46,645 nucleotides of DNA from Caldithrix sp. GTDB taxonomy: Bacteria > Zhuqueibacterota > Zhuqueibacteria > Thermofontimicrobiales > Sulfurfontimicrobiaceae. The stretch spans positions 1-46,645 of the forward strand of contig DYKB01000013.1 in NCBI GenBank assembly GCA_020722815.1. The letters are read 5' to 3'. Shown one piece after another: positions 1 to 7,528 of the stretch (its first letter is position 1; each line of letters starts with the position of its first letter). The position numbers were made by a program, and so were the translations under genes. The notes beneath the pieces are model-generated. The model was not told the DNA's origin. It ran no database searches and saw only the letters and a list, made by a program, of their open reading frames with translations.

Positions 1-1
1 C

Positions 2-1213
2 GGCTTGACGGTGAGTGGAACCTATCGACTTCGAGCAGAGCTGCAGGACGAATTTCATACCAAAAATTTCGGCACCGGCAAGACTGAAGATTTTCTGCTG
101 TCCCGATTGAGACTGGAAACCGATATTCGCTTTAGTCAACAAGCGAGAGTACATTTCCAGTTTCAAGATGCACGTGTGTTTGGCTCATCATTTTCAGATC
201 AGGATTTTGCCAGCGGCAATAATCCAATTCACGATCCGCTGGACATCAATCAAGCTTATCTTGAATTCCAGCCCTTCAAACCGTTGCAGCTCAAAATCGG
301 CAGGCAGGCCATTTCATTCCGTGATCGCCGGGTTTTCGGACCCGGCGATTGGGGCAATACCGGCCGCTACGCCTGGGATGCTGCCATTATCAAACTGACT
401 AATCGCTGGCTCGAAAGCAACTGGATTGTCGGACGATTCATTCTCCATGATCCCGACTGTTGGCCCAACAAATGGGCTGATGGACCCACGGCTTTTGCCA
501 GTTACAATTCATTTAGCCATCAGCCCTTTCTGCTGGATGTCTTTTACGTCTTCAAACATGATGATCGGGGCATCACATCGGGGGAAAAAGGAGTGGGAAA
601 TCTCACTTCGCACAGCCTGGGCTGCTGGCTCAATGGCAAATGGCAAGCGTGGGAATATGGCGTCACCGCGGTTGGGCAGATGGGAAAGTGGGGCGCCGAT
701 GATATTCAGGCGTACGGACTGGTTGGTTCGCTCGGCTATCAGTGGCAGACTCGCTGGCAGCCGCTGCTGAAAGTTCAGTACATCATTGGCTCTGGCGACA
801 GTGATCCCACCGATGGCGTTCACGGCACCTTCGATGGCGTGTTCGGTGGTGCGGATACCGATCTCTACGGCTGGATGAATATGTTTTTCTGGCAGAATTT
901 GCGGGAGTACCGGCTCGATCTCAAACTCACTCCCAATAAAGCACTTTCTTTGAAAGGCGAATATCACTATTTCACGCTGGATGCACCCGGTGATGCCTGG
1001 TATTTTCCGGGCAAAGCGGTGCGCAGAGATAAGACTGGTTCGTCGGGACGAGAACTGGGACAGGAGATCGATGTTACGGCTAGAATGAAAGTGTCAAAAT
1101 ATCTGGAGTTGCTGGCGGGTTCGTCTTTTTTTGTGCCAGGTAAGTTTGTCCAACAGACCGGGAAAAATCCCCAGGCCGGTTGGTATTTTTTAGAGACGAC
1201 GGTTAGTTTTTAA
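2..1213 (+). CDS. Alginate-export-type outer-membrane porin, 5' partial
   Basis: The frame is open from the first bases of the window, so the start and signal peptide lie upstream; the TTG at position 5 is probably an internal codon. About 403 residues are visible. They consist of alternating amphipathic strands rich in aromatic residues (for example LKIGRQAISF, WQPLLKVQYIIGSGD, LKGEYHYF) and end in a terminal Phe (LETTVSF), the usual last residue of an outer-membrane beta-barrel. The pattern of RLR.E..., FQDARVFG, INQAYLEF and GRQ..SFRDRR is that of the alginate-export porin family (AlgE-like). The family forms a barrel that exports or takes up polyanionic or small organic solutes; the substrate here cannot be read from sequence. 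No terminator hairpin follows directly. The family call is fairly sure, the substrate is unknown. Confidence 0.8.
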   Translation, partial: GLTVSGTYRLRAELQDEFHTKNFGTGKTEDFLLSRLRLETDIRFSQQARVHFQFQDARVFGSSFSDQDFASGNNPIHDPLDINQAYLEFQPFKPLQLKIGRQAISFRDRRVFGPGDWGNTGRYAWDAAIIKLTNRWLESNWIVGRFILHDPDCWPNKWADGPTAFASYNSFSHQPFLLDVFYVFKHDDRGITSGEKGVGNLTSHSLGCWLNGKWQAWEYGVTAVGQMGKWGADDIQAYGLVGSLGYQWQTRWQPLLKVQYIIGSGDSDPTDGVHGTFDGVFGGADTDLYGWMNMFFWQNLREYRLDLKLTPNKALSLKGEYHYFTLDAPGDAWYFPGKAVRRDKTGSSGRELGQEIDVTARMKVSKYLELLAGSSFFVPGKFVQQTGKNPQAGWYFLETTVSF

Positions 1214-1720
1214 AATGGACTGGAGTGCGATGCACCTGTACGCCTAAGGCGTATTTATGCGTCGCAACTATCCATAAAGGGATTGCACCCCATTTCTTAC
1301 TAAAGTAACAGGTGCGGATTTAAATACTCTTGCCTGTTTTCAGATTTTTTTTAACAGTTCACTTGTCTCTCAAATCAGTAATTTATGATCTAAATAATTG
1401 CTCTTGAATAACCTTATTTTTGAACCTTAGTAACCTGCAAAATCTAACACACCCTAACATTATTACCTTATTTGCGGAGAATAATAAGGTAATAAGGTTG
1501 ACGTTTTGGGATGATTATTATTCTATTAAGGTTAAAAAGACAAAAATAAGGTTTCAAAGATATTTAGCTTCATAAATAATTTTGACTGATGACACTGGTG
1601 AACAATTACGATCTTTTAAAATTTGCATAAAATTCTTCACCGCCTTTTGGGACTGATAATTCAGAAAAGGGCCGGGAATTCAATTCAAATATTTTTTAAT
1701 AATTCAATCAGGAGACACAC
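1214..1720. other. Gene-free stretch with small inverted repeats
   Basis: No credible coding frame. It holds an inverted pair GCACCTGT (1232-1239) and ACAGGTGC (1308-1315) that bounds a short element also containing TACGCC-TAA-GGCGTA near 1239-1253. It also contains the strong hairpin listed at 1460-1495. The last 200 bases are AT-rich and should carry the promoter of the next gene, but I see no convincing -35/-10 pair. Confidence 0.5.
1460..1495. repeat. Perfect 13-bp inverted repeat
   Basis: TTATTACCTTATT at 1460-1472 is the exact reverse complement of AATAAGGTAATAA at 1483-1495, with a 10-base loop. The AATAAGG unit recurs just downstream. It lies 225 bases before the next start codon and could be an operator or a transcript hairpin. 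There is no T-run after it, so it does not look like an intrinsic terminator. Confidence 0.6.
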
Positions 1721-2509
1721 ATGCAAAGATCATTTTCAAACATGATTTCAGTATTCGTGTTCGCGATCATTTTTATGTCAATAGTGGCCTCGATGACCCC
1801 ACTTCTGGCGCAAGCCAGCCAGGTCGAGATTAAAGTCTCGGCAGAATTGAAAAACTTCGACAACATGGTGCTGCAGAGTCGGCAGGAGATGCGCCAGGAC
1901 TGCGCCATTGTCCAGGAATTGATTAAACACGCCGATGCGCAGAAGCAGGCCAAAGGACTGGAACATATCCAGCAGTGCCTGGCGCTGTGGGAAAAAGTCC
2001 AACAAAAATTCCAGAATCAACCGCCAGCAGAATACCAGCAGGATGAGAAATTCGGTTCGCGACTGGACGCCATTCATCAGGGCATCGTGGACATGGAGAA
2101 ACAGCTCGCTGATGGAAAATTCAAAGATGCGTTTCAGGCTTGTAGCATGACCTGCGGCTTGTTTGTGAAGCTGCATGAAGAAAATAACCTGGTCTATGCC
2201 GCCGATCGGCTATTTCACCTGCGCAAGCTGGCGAAGAAAATGATCGAGGAAGAACAAAAATCCAGATTGAATCCGGTGAATGAAATGTTGGGTGATCTGC
2301 TGAAGCTGCGCGACAATGTGTTTTTAGCGCCCTGTCCGGCGCCCGCTGATGAAGCTCGCTGTAAAAATTATCAAATGGCGCTGAAATCGCTCTCCGCACA
2401 GTTGGATGATTTGGCGATCAGCATGGTGAATGGGAATCAGAGTGGTGCAGAAAATATTCTCAAAAATCTGATACCAGCTATTAATCAGGTTTATGGAATT
2501 GCTTTATAA
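1721..2509 (+). CDS. Secreted helical six-cysteine protein, unknown function
   Basis: The protein is 262 residues. The start is set by a good ribosome site (AGGAG about 8 bases before the ATG). Residues 1-33 form a signal peptide with hydrophobic core VFVFAIIFMSIVASM and a likely cut after LLAQA. The mature part is almost entirely helical, with long heptad-like stretches rich in Gln, Lys and Glu, as in four-helix-bundle exported proteins. It has six cysteines (about 61, 86, 141, 145, 205, 214), including CSMTC at 141-145 followed by a His-containing helix, and CPAPADEARC at 205-214. CSMTC lacks the His of a haem c site (CxxCH), so I do not call it a cytochrome; disulfides or metal binding are possible. 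It stands alone, between the porin and the damaged cytochrome gene. I do not recognise the family. Confidence 0.7.
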   Translation: MQRSFSNMISVFVFAIIFMSIVASMTPLLAQASQVEIKVSAELKNFDNMVLQSRQEMRQDCAIVQELIKHADAQKQAKGLEHIQQCLALWEKVQQKFQNQPPAEYQQDEKFGSRLDAIHQGIVDMEKQLADGKFKDAFQACSMTCGLFVKLHEENNLVYAADRLFHLRKLAKKMIEEEQKSRLNPVNEMLGDLLKLRDNVFLAPCPAPADEARCKNYQMALKSLSAQLDDLAISMVNGNQSGAENILKNLIPAINQVYGIAL

Positions 2510-2606
2510 TTGACAGGATAAATAAGCCACAGCGGCACAGCGAACACAGAAAAAAAATTCAAAAAAAATCTCTGTGGCTCTGTGGCAACTCATTATTTTA
2601 CAATCA

Positions 2607-2651
2607 ATCATAATCCTTGCGAAGGTTTCGAACCTTCGCAAGGATTATGAT
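2607..2651. repeat. Perfect 21-bp hairpin, 3-base loop
   Basis: The arms at 2607-2627 and 2631-2651 are exact reverse complements separated only by TCG. The core CCTTGCGAAGGTT recurs near 14305-14401 as two arms pushed apart by about 67 AT-rich bases. The bases just after it (TCCGAAAACCATTTCG, 2651-2666) occur again at about 8454-8469, so hairpin and flank are parts of a dispersed repeat family. Confidence 0.8.
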
Positions 2652-2674
2652 CCGAAAACCATTTCGTTAATAGT

Positions 2675-2838
2675 ATTACTTAGTCAGATTACAATTTTCA
2701 ATATTCATTACCCGATTTTGTGCTACTAAGTAACATCCCCCTTGCTGGCGCCCTTTCAAAAGGGGGGGGAATTTCTGAAAGTCCCCCTTTGAAGAGAGAT
2801 TTAGGGGGATGTTGGATTTAAATCTGACTAAGTGGTAA
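2675..2838. repeat. MITE-like element with inverted ends
   Basis: ACTTAGTCAGATT at 2678-2690 is the exact reverse complement of AATCTGACTAAGT at 2821-2833, giving an element of about 160 bp. Inside it, ACATCCCCC and GGGGGATGT form a second inverted pair around C- and G-runs. There is no coding potential. The layout is that of a miniature inverted-repeat element; no transposase is present in the window. Confidence 0.6.
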
Positions 2839-2935
2839 TCAGATACTATGATTTGAGATTTTCTAGGCATTTGAGTTTTGGAATGTTTTACCCACTTGCT
2901 CAAAACGTATAGTGCAGCTAATCAATGGATGGTTT

Positions 2936-3997
2936 ATGAAACGAAAAATTTTACTATTCATATTATTTATCATCGGCATCACTGATTCGGATGGCATTTC
3001 ATAGCCTGATTATGTGCTTTCATACCACGCGGACACTGTGACGCGAACGATAACGCTGGGTTATGATATGTTATTTTATTGCACCCGTTTTACACCGGTG
3101 CAAAAACCGGCACAAATTCTGGTAGTAAAATATTTTGTTGTCAGCACCTCACTGATTGCCGCAGTAAGCAATATGTTGAAAGAAACGAAATATCCAGTGA
3201 CGGGCAAACGGGTTGTCTGGGCGCTAAACGATCGGGTTTATCGTTCGGGCACGGATTTTTACACAATTCCGAAAGAAGAATGGGAAGCTTCCCCGTATGC
3301 CAATGTGCATAAATATAATCACGATGTTTATCCGGCCAACGCCGCCATTGGCATGAACGGTTGTACCGATTGCCATGCCCCCAAATCACCATTCTTTTTC
3401 GCGCAAGTCCTCAAATATCCGTTTGATGAAAAAGCTGCACCGCTAACAATGCCTCAATATCATATTTTGGGGATTAGCGATCTTCAAGCCTTCGCAGGGG
3501 CATATCGGGAGACTTATCTTAAGCCCATTCTCTATTTCCTGCTTCTCATCGTGGCCTGTTTGTTGGTCGGTTGGGTTTATCAAAGACTGGTTGAAAAAAA
3601 ACAAGCACTATTACCGGCACTTCTCGTTAAAAATTGGGTTCCATTAGCGATTGCCGGGGCTGCTTTTATTGGGGTGATTATCATTTTAATGCAACCCGAA
3701 TTAAAGCAATATGCATTACCCTCGCGTTTCTGGCTGGATGCAAACCATTTTTTTATTTCGGCATTGATTTTAGGCGGGGCGTTTATCTTTGCCTTGCAGC
3801 AAAATCAGAAAAATTTCCGCTGGTTATTGGCACTGTTGCTCGTCGCCATTGTTGCTGGTATTTTCATGCTCGTGAAATTGCCTTTTATTGGGCTAATGAC
3901 ACGCTTAAGTTATTCGATTTTTGATCTGTCGCGGATACTGTTAGCTCTTTCTATCTTCCTTCTTTTAATAAGAAGATTTATTGTAAAATCAGCTTAA
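2936..3997 (+). pseudogene. Decayed membrane-anchored c-type cytochrome
   Basis: An ATG at 2936 begins a signal-peptide-like stretch (MKRKILLFILFIIGI) that stops at an in-frame TAG (3002-3004). The same frame then stays open to 3997. The downstream part, read from a GTG at 3014, has one haem c motif CTDCH (about residues 117-121) in a periplasmic stretch. It is followed by five hydrophobic segments (about 170-190, 207-226, 245-262, 268-287, 301-320). The first 60 residues read poorly as a cytochrome, and the neighbouring frame around 3079-3200 contains stretches such as TGAKTGTNSGSKIF, which suggests frameshifts as well as the stop. A membrane cytochrome feeding electrons to the exported redox proteins downstream is the likely ancestor. 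Translation restarting at 3014 cannot be excluded. Confidence 0.55.
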
Positions 3998-4040
3998 GGA
4001 ATTTTAATCCATAAGTGTTGAAATTTTATTCACTTATCTA

Positions 4041-4721
4041 ATGAAGGAGAAATACAATGTCAAAAATCTGAATCGCCGAAACTTTTTGTATACGGCCGGT
4101 ACTGTCGCCGTTGCAGGCCTGACGCCGGCTGCCATTTCAGCAACTGAAGGAAAAACCTTGATTCTGAGCATTTCATGCAGTCCACGCAAGGGGAAAACCA
4201 CCGCCACTGCTGTCCAGGTAGCCCTGGATGCGGCGAAAAGTGTCAATCCACAAATTGAAGTGGAACTCATCGATCTGGGCGGCCGGCATATCGCTGGTTA
4301 TTTGCCCCCGGAGCAGGGCAGTCAGACACCGGATGATTTTGAATTGATTCTGCCATCATTAAAAGCACCCAATTTAGGCGGAATCATCATTGGCACGCCG
4401 GTTTATTTTCAGAATATGAGTTCATTATGTGCTGCCTTTCTGGAGCGACTGGCTGTGCTATGCCAGCCACAGTTATTACTGGTGAATAAAGCGGTGGGTG
4501 TCCTATCAGTTGGAGCATATCGCAATGGTGGGCAGGAACTGGCTATTGCACAGATTCAGGCGGCGATGCTCTGTCACGAAGTCAGAATCGTTGGTGGCAA
4601 ACCCGGCGCCCATCAGGGAGCCACGCTCTGGAATGCTTTCAAAGATGATATCATGCAAGATGAATTCGGGATTGACACCGCGAAAAAGTTGGGTGTTCGC
4701 ATGGCGGAGGCTGTGATTTAA
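4041..4721 (+). CDS. Tat-exported NADPH-dependent FMN-reductase-like flavoprotein
   Basis: The protein is about 226 residues. The N-terminus carries a Tat-type signal: NRRNF, then a hydrophobic stretch ending PAAISA. The mature part has the flavodoxin-like fold of the FMN-reductase/iron-sulfur-flavoprotein family. It shows a phosphate-binding loop with SCSPRKGKTT, then IIIGTPVYFQNMSS, then SVGAYRNGGQE; these contact FMN in the family. Export of such a flavoprotein is unusual and fits a periplasmic redox role beside the cytochrome genes. The start is odd. The good ribosome site AAGGAG (4044-4049) points, with 7-base spacing, to an ATG at 4057 that reads only four codons before TGA. One extra A in the A-run at 4062-4066 would put that ATG in frame (M-S-K-N-L-N-R-R). 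The given start at 4041 overlaps the ribosome site and is probably not the native one. Confidence 0.7.
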   Translation: MKEKYNVKNLNRRNFLYTAGTVAVAGLTPAAISATEGKTLILSISCSPRKGKTTATAVQVALDAAKSVNPQIEVELIDLGGRHIAGYLPPEQGSQTPDDFELILPSLKAPNLGGIIIGTPVYFQNMSSLCAAFLERLAVLCQPQLLLVNKAVGVLSVGAYRNGGQELAIAQIQAAMLCHEVRIVGGKPGAHQGATLWNAFKDDIMQDEFGIDTAKKLGVRMAEAVI

Positions 4722-4928
4722 TAATAGCTATTACAATTGAAAAGTTGTAATTATCCAGGTTGGCCGGTACAGGATTCAGGGTTAGCAACCTTTCATTTTT
4801 CTTGATTCGGAACCGGGAACTCTTGAATCGTGGACCCGAGTAGTTTTAATATTTTTATTGGTAATCCATTGTGTATACAGTATCTTTTAATTCACTTTTA
4901 TCTTAACTCACGATAAGCGGAGGTGTCT
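4722..4928. other. Intergenic region with a dispersed-repeat fragment
   Basis: No gene. CAGGTTGGCC, GATTCAGGGTTAG and AACCTTTC (about 4757-4796) recur in similar order at about 11712-11760, so this is a fragment of a dispersed repeat. The last bases, GGAGG at 4919-4923, form the ribosome site of the next gene. Confidence 0.4.
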
Positions 4929-6044
4929 ATGTCGCAAAAAATGAGTCGAAAAGAATTTTTTAAAAAGGGGATTCAGTATTTAGTTGGAGTTACCGCGGGG
5001 GCAATGGGCTTACAGGCATTGACCGGGAATACGGTTCAGGGAAAAACCAGTTATACCTGGCCCTGTCAATACTCGCAGCTCGATCCGGAAGCCGTTCGAA
5101 TTTTAGGACATGATGCTTTTTACAGCGGTAAAGGTTGTTCCTATGGCGCTTTTCATGCCATTATTCAAGCATTACGCACGGCCGTGGGAACACCGTACAC
5201 AGAAATACCGACCGAATTGATGATTTATGGTCATGGCGGTGGCGTTGGCTGGGGTACTCTTTGTGGAGCGATTAATGGTGCAGCCGGGGCGATGTGTCTG
5301 GTACTCGATAAAGCAACCGCCGATACATTGATCCATGAATTAATCGGTTGGTATACGCAAACAGCTTTTCCGACGGATATCAGCAATGATTATGGCGTCA
5401 ATTCGAAATATACCGTAAATAAATATACCCAAACATTGGCCCAAAATGAAAGTAATTCACCTTTATGTCATGTTTCGGTTACCAAATGGTGTAAAGCAGC
5501 TAATTTTAAAGTAAATGATCCCGAACGTAAAGAGCGTTGTGGGCGTTTAACAGGCGATGTGGCTGCGAAAGCTGTCGAAATATTGAACGATCATTTTAAC
5601 GGCAAATTCCAGGCGGGTTATGTACCACCTGAATCGATAGCCGCCTGTATGCTCTGTCATGGCAAAACCATTAAAGATAACGTGGCCAGCCAAATGGAAT
5701 GTAAAGCGTGTCATGGCGATCCCCATGCGCCATCTTTAATTGATCAAATGAATGGGGAACTTGATCAATATGAATTGAGTAAAAATTTTCCAAATCCATT
5801 TAATCCCAGTACCAGCATTGAATTTTCAATGCCACAGGCTGAACGGATAACCTTATCAATTTATGATTTGAATGGTCGATTGGTAAGCACCCTGATAAAT
5901 AATCAGACTTTTCTACCTGGAAAGCATCGGATTCAATGGGATGGTCGCGATCAAACTGGAAATACGGTTCCATCTGGCATGTACTTCTATCGGTTTATGG
6001 CCGGTAAATTCCGCAAATCTGAAAGCATGATGATGGTGAAGTGA
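4929..6044 (+). CDS. Split-Soret cytochrome-like C_GCAxxG_C_C protein with T9SS-type sorting tail
   Basis: The protein is 371 residues. I chose the ATG at 4929 because GGAGG (4919-4923) sits 5 bases before it; a GTG at 4923 overlaps that site. Residues 1-40 are a Tat-like leader (SRKEFFKKG plus a hydrophobic stretch). Residues about 60-205 match the C_GCAxxG_C_C domain: C70, C112 followed by GAINGAAG, C123, then C180, C188 and C204. Two haem c sites follow, CMLCH (240-244) and CKACH (258-262). This order is that of split-Soret cytochromes, periplasmic haem proteins of anaerobes. Residues about 281-371 are a FlgD-like/T9SS sorting domain (FPNPFNPSTSIEFSMP, then IYDLNGRLV, then MYFYRFMAGK), so the protein is probably sent to the cell surface. 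That combination is unusual. A perfect hairpin follows the stop codon. It probably worked with the damaged cytochrome and the exported flavoprotein upstream. Confidence 0.8.
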   Translation: MSQKMSRKEFFKKGIQYLVGVTAGAMGLQALTGNTVQGKTSYTWPCQYSQLDPEAVRILGHDAFYSGKGCSYGAFHAIIQALRTAVGTPYTEIPTELMIYGHGGGVGWGTLCGAINGAAGAMCLVLDKATADTLIHELIGWYTQTAFPTDISNDYGVNSKYTVNKYTQTLAQNESNSPLCHVSVTKWCKAANFKVNDPERKERCGRLTGDVAAKAVEILNDHFNGKFQAGYVPPESIAACMLCHGKTIKDNVASQMECKACHGDPHAPSLIDQMNGELDQYELSKNFPNPFNPSTSIEFSMPQAERITLSIYDLNGRLVSTLINNQTFLPGKHRIQWDGRDQTGNTVPSGMYFYRFMAGKFRKSESMMMVK

Positions 6045-6065
6045 TTTTTTTATTGTTACAGCTTT

Positions 6066-6100
6066 ATTTCAGACATCCAGTTTTACTGGATGTCTGAAAT
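6066..6100. terminator. Perfect 15-bp hairpin after the cytochrome gene
   Basis: ATTTCAGACATCCAG (6066-6080) pairs exactly with CTGGATGTCTGAAAT (6086-6100) around a 5-base loop, 22 bases after the stop codon and followed by CTTTATT. It could end transcription. A related imperfect hairpin with AGACCGCCAG and CTGGCTGTCT lies at about 12203-12235, so this may also be a dispersed repeat. Confidence 0.5.
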
Positions 6101-6164
6101 CTTTATTAATAAAATTGGATAGAAATTAATCATATCCGTTCAATAAATGAGGGTAATGCTACGT

Positions 6165-6257
6165 CCTGTCATGGCGAGGAGCGCTTTTTGCGACGAAGCA
6201 ATCCCCGCACACGACATCAGGAGATTGCTTCGGCAAAAAACGCCTCGCAATGACAGG
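6165..6257. repeat. Long palindromic repeat, copy 1
   Basis: The element starts CCTGTCATGGCGAGGAGCGC and ends with the complementary series CGCCTCGCAATGACAGG, with inner arms GAAGCAATC and GATTGCTTC. The arms are about 35-40 bases with few mismatches. A second copy in the opposite orientation lies at 24074-24180. There is no coding frame; it is a REP/MITE-type structure. Confidence 0.75.
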
Positions 6258-6349
6258 TTTTTTCACCCACAGTTATTGAGCGGATTCAATTAATGTATCC
6301 CCTCAATAAATCAGGGCGGTAACTAAAGCCCTCTATTTTTGAAAAATTT

Positions 6350-6455
6350 TAAGTGAAGCGTAAAACATAATGCGTGATGCGTAATCTCTTATCCGGGTTA
6401 TATTGCAGAATTTTAATTTACGTTTTACGCATGACGCATCACGCCTGAAGATTTA
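6350..6455. repeat. GCGTGATGCGTAAT-type inverted repeat
   Basis: GCGTAAAAC, GCGTGATGCGTAAT and, facing them, TTTACGTTTTACGC and GCATCACGCC form a long imperfect palindrome. Relatives lie at about 13185-13275, 30107-30237 and 35645-35709. Here the repeat abuts, and probably removed, the 5' end of the next gene. Confidence 0.6.
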
Positions 6456-7113
6456 TCACGTTATAATTGTCGTACATTGTCATATACCAATAAATATTGA
6501 GGGGATACTCCTGAATCTTGATATTTTATTCTTATCGGTTCATCCGCCAGTCGTAAAAGCTGTTGTCGCTGAAATAAATGGCAAAATCAATATAAACACG
6601 ATTGTTTTTTCGCTCATTCCCGTTTTTTCCATTGCAAAATTGACGGCCATGTTGACCGGCGTTACCCGATTTGTCCGTATGATACCCAATGCGCCATCCA
6701 TTATTCACCAGGGATACAATCCGGTGGTCTATGGGGCTGGAATTACAGCCGACGAAAAACGAAATTTACAGCAAATCTTCAAGCCTTGGGGAGAAGCGCC
6801 TGAAGTTGATGAACCGAAATTGGAAGCCTATGCCATCGTCACCGCGATGGGACCCACGTATTTTTGGCCACAATGGGTCAAATTGCAGCAGTTAGGCAAT
6901 AAATTTGGCATGTCAGATGCTGAATTGACCAGCGGGATGGTGGCCATGCTAAACGGTTCTGTTGACTTGATGTATCATTCCGGACTGTCATCTGTGGAGG
7001 TGATGGATTTAATTCCGGTTTCTCCATTAAAAGATGATGAAAAACAGATTCAGGACCTTTTCGAAACCAAATTAACCGGACTTTTTAATAAACTGACGGG
7101 GGTGGCAAAGTAA
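6403..7113 (+). pseudogene. 5'-truncated pyrroline-5-carboxylate-reductase-like protein
   Basis: The open frame encodes 236 residues, but only those from about residue 40 on look like protein. They match the ProC/F420-dependent-reductase-like family: LFLSVHPPVVKAVVAEI, then RFVRMIPNAPSIIHQGYNPVVYG, then the helical dimerisation domain with TAMGPTYFWPQW and SGMVAMLNGS. The whole start of the Rossmann domain, with the GxGxxG nucleotide loop (about 50-60 residues), is missing. In its place the frame runs through the GCGTGATGCG repeat. I see no ribosome site for a native start. The gene ends 3 bases before the next, so the pair was probably an operon. The product, if made, should not bind NAD(P) normally. 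Confidence 0.65.
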
Positions 7114-7116
7114 ATT

Positions 7117-7443
7117 ATGAAATCGGACATTAATATTGATGCCGAAATTTGTGGCTTCATCACCAACGTCAAAACTGCGAGTGATGATGAGCAGATGGTG
7201 CAGTTTCAAATTGAATCGACCTGTGATAAAATTAAAAAATTAGCCTTCATCATTATGAAACACAATCCAGTTGATGCTTTTAGTAAAATTTCATCCATAG
7301 GCCAGGGCCTTATTTTAGAGAGTGCGGCCGAGAATTTAAATGGTTGTTGTGCCGGTTGTGTTGTTCCCTCTGGTATTTTTAAAGCGATGCAAGTCCCGGC
7401 TGGATTGGCGTTACCAAAAGATATCAAAATTGAGTTTAATTGA
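7117..7443 (+). CDS. Small five-cysteine protein, DUF6951-like (copy 1)
   Basis: The protein is 108 residues, starting 3 bases after the preceding stop. It has an N-terminal ICGFITNV motif (C12), C36 in STCDKIKKLA, and a C-terminal block GCCAGCVVPSGIFKAMQV.AGLAL.KD with C77, C78 and C81. No signal peptide or membrane segment. The arrangement resembles the DUF6951 family of small cysteine proteins, a placement from memory that needs a profile search. A paralogue at 13527-13862 has the five cysteines at exactly the same positions with no gaps over the shared length. The cysteine pattern suggests metal or Fe-S binding; no function is known to me. It sits between the truncated reductase and the ArsR-type regulator gene. 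Confidence 0.75.
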   Translation: MKSDINIDAEICGFITNVKTASDDEQMVQFQIESTCDKIKKLAFIIMKHNPVDAFSKISSIGQGLILESAAENLNGCCAGCVVPSGIFKAMQVPAGLALPKDIKIEFN

Positions 7444-7499
7444 TTAAATTCTCTCACGTTAACAATTGCTCATCAATATTTTTATATTCAAAATTTTCC

Positions 7500-7528
7500 T
7501 TGACAAATCCAATTTTTATCGCTATATT
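7500..7528 (+). promoter_or_regulatory. Sigma-70 promoter of the arsR-type gene
   Basis: TTGACA at 7500-7505 and TATATT at 7523-7528 are separated by exactly 17 bases. The predicted transcription start falls within the inverted repeat that follows, as expected for an autorepressed ArsR gene. Confidence 0.8.

Noticed and set aside
509..967. Antisense frame of 152 codons opposite the porin
   Set aside because: It lies entirely within a clear beta-barrel gene and its residues show no domain pattern; a frame shadow.
2141..2155. CSMTC in the secreted helical protein as a haem c site
   Set aside because: Haem c attachment needs CxxCH; here the residue after the second Cys is Gly.
3002..3004. TAG read through as pyrrolysine or a recoded amino acid
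   Set aside because: It falls inside a signal-peptide region of a single gene that also seems to have frameshifts; decay is simpler, and other genes use TAG as a normal stop (holB).
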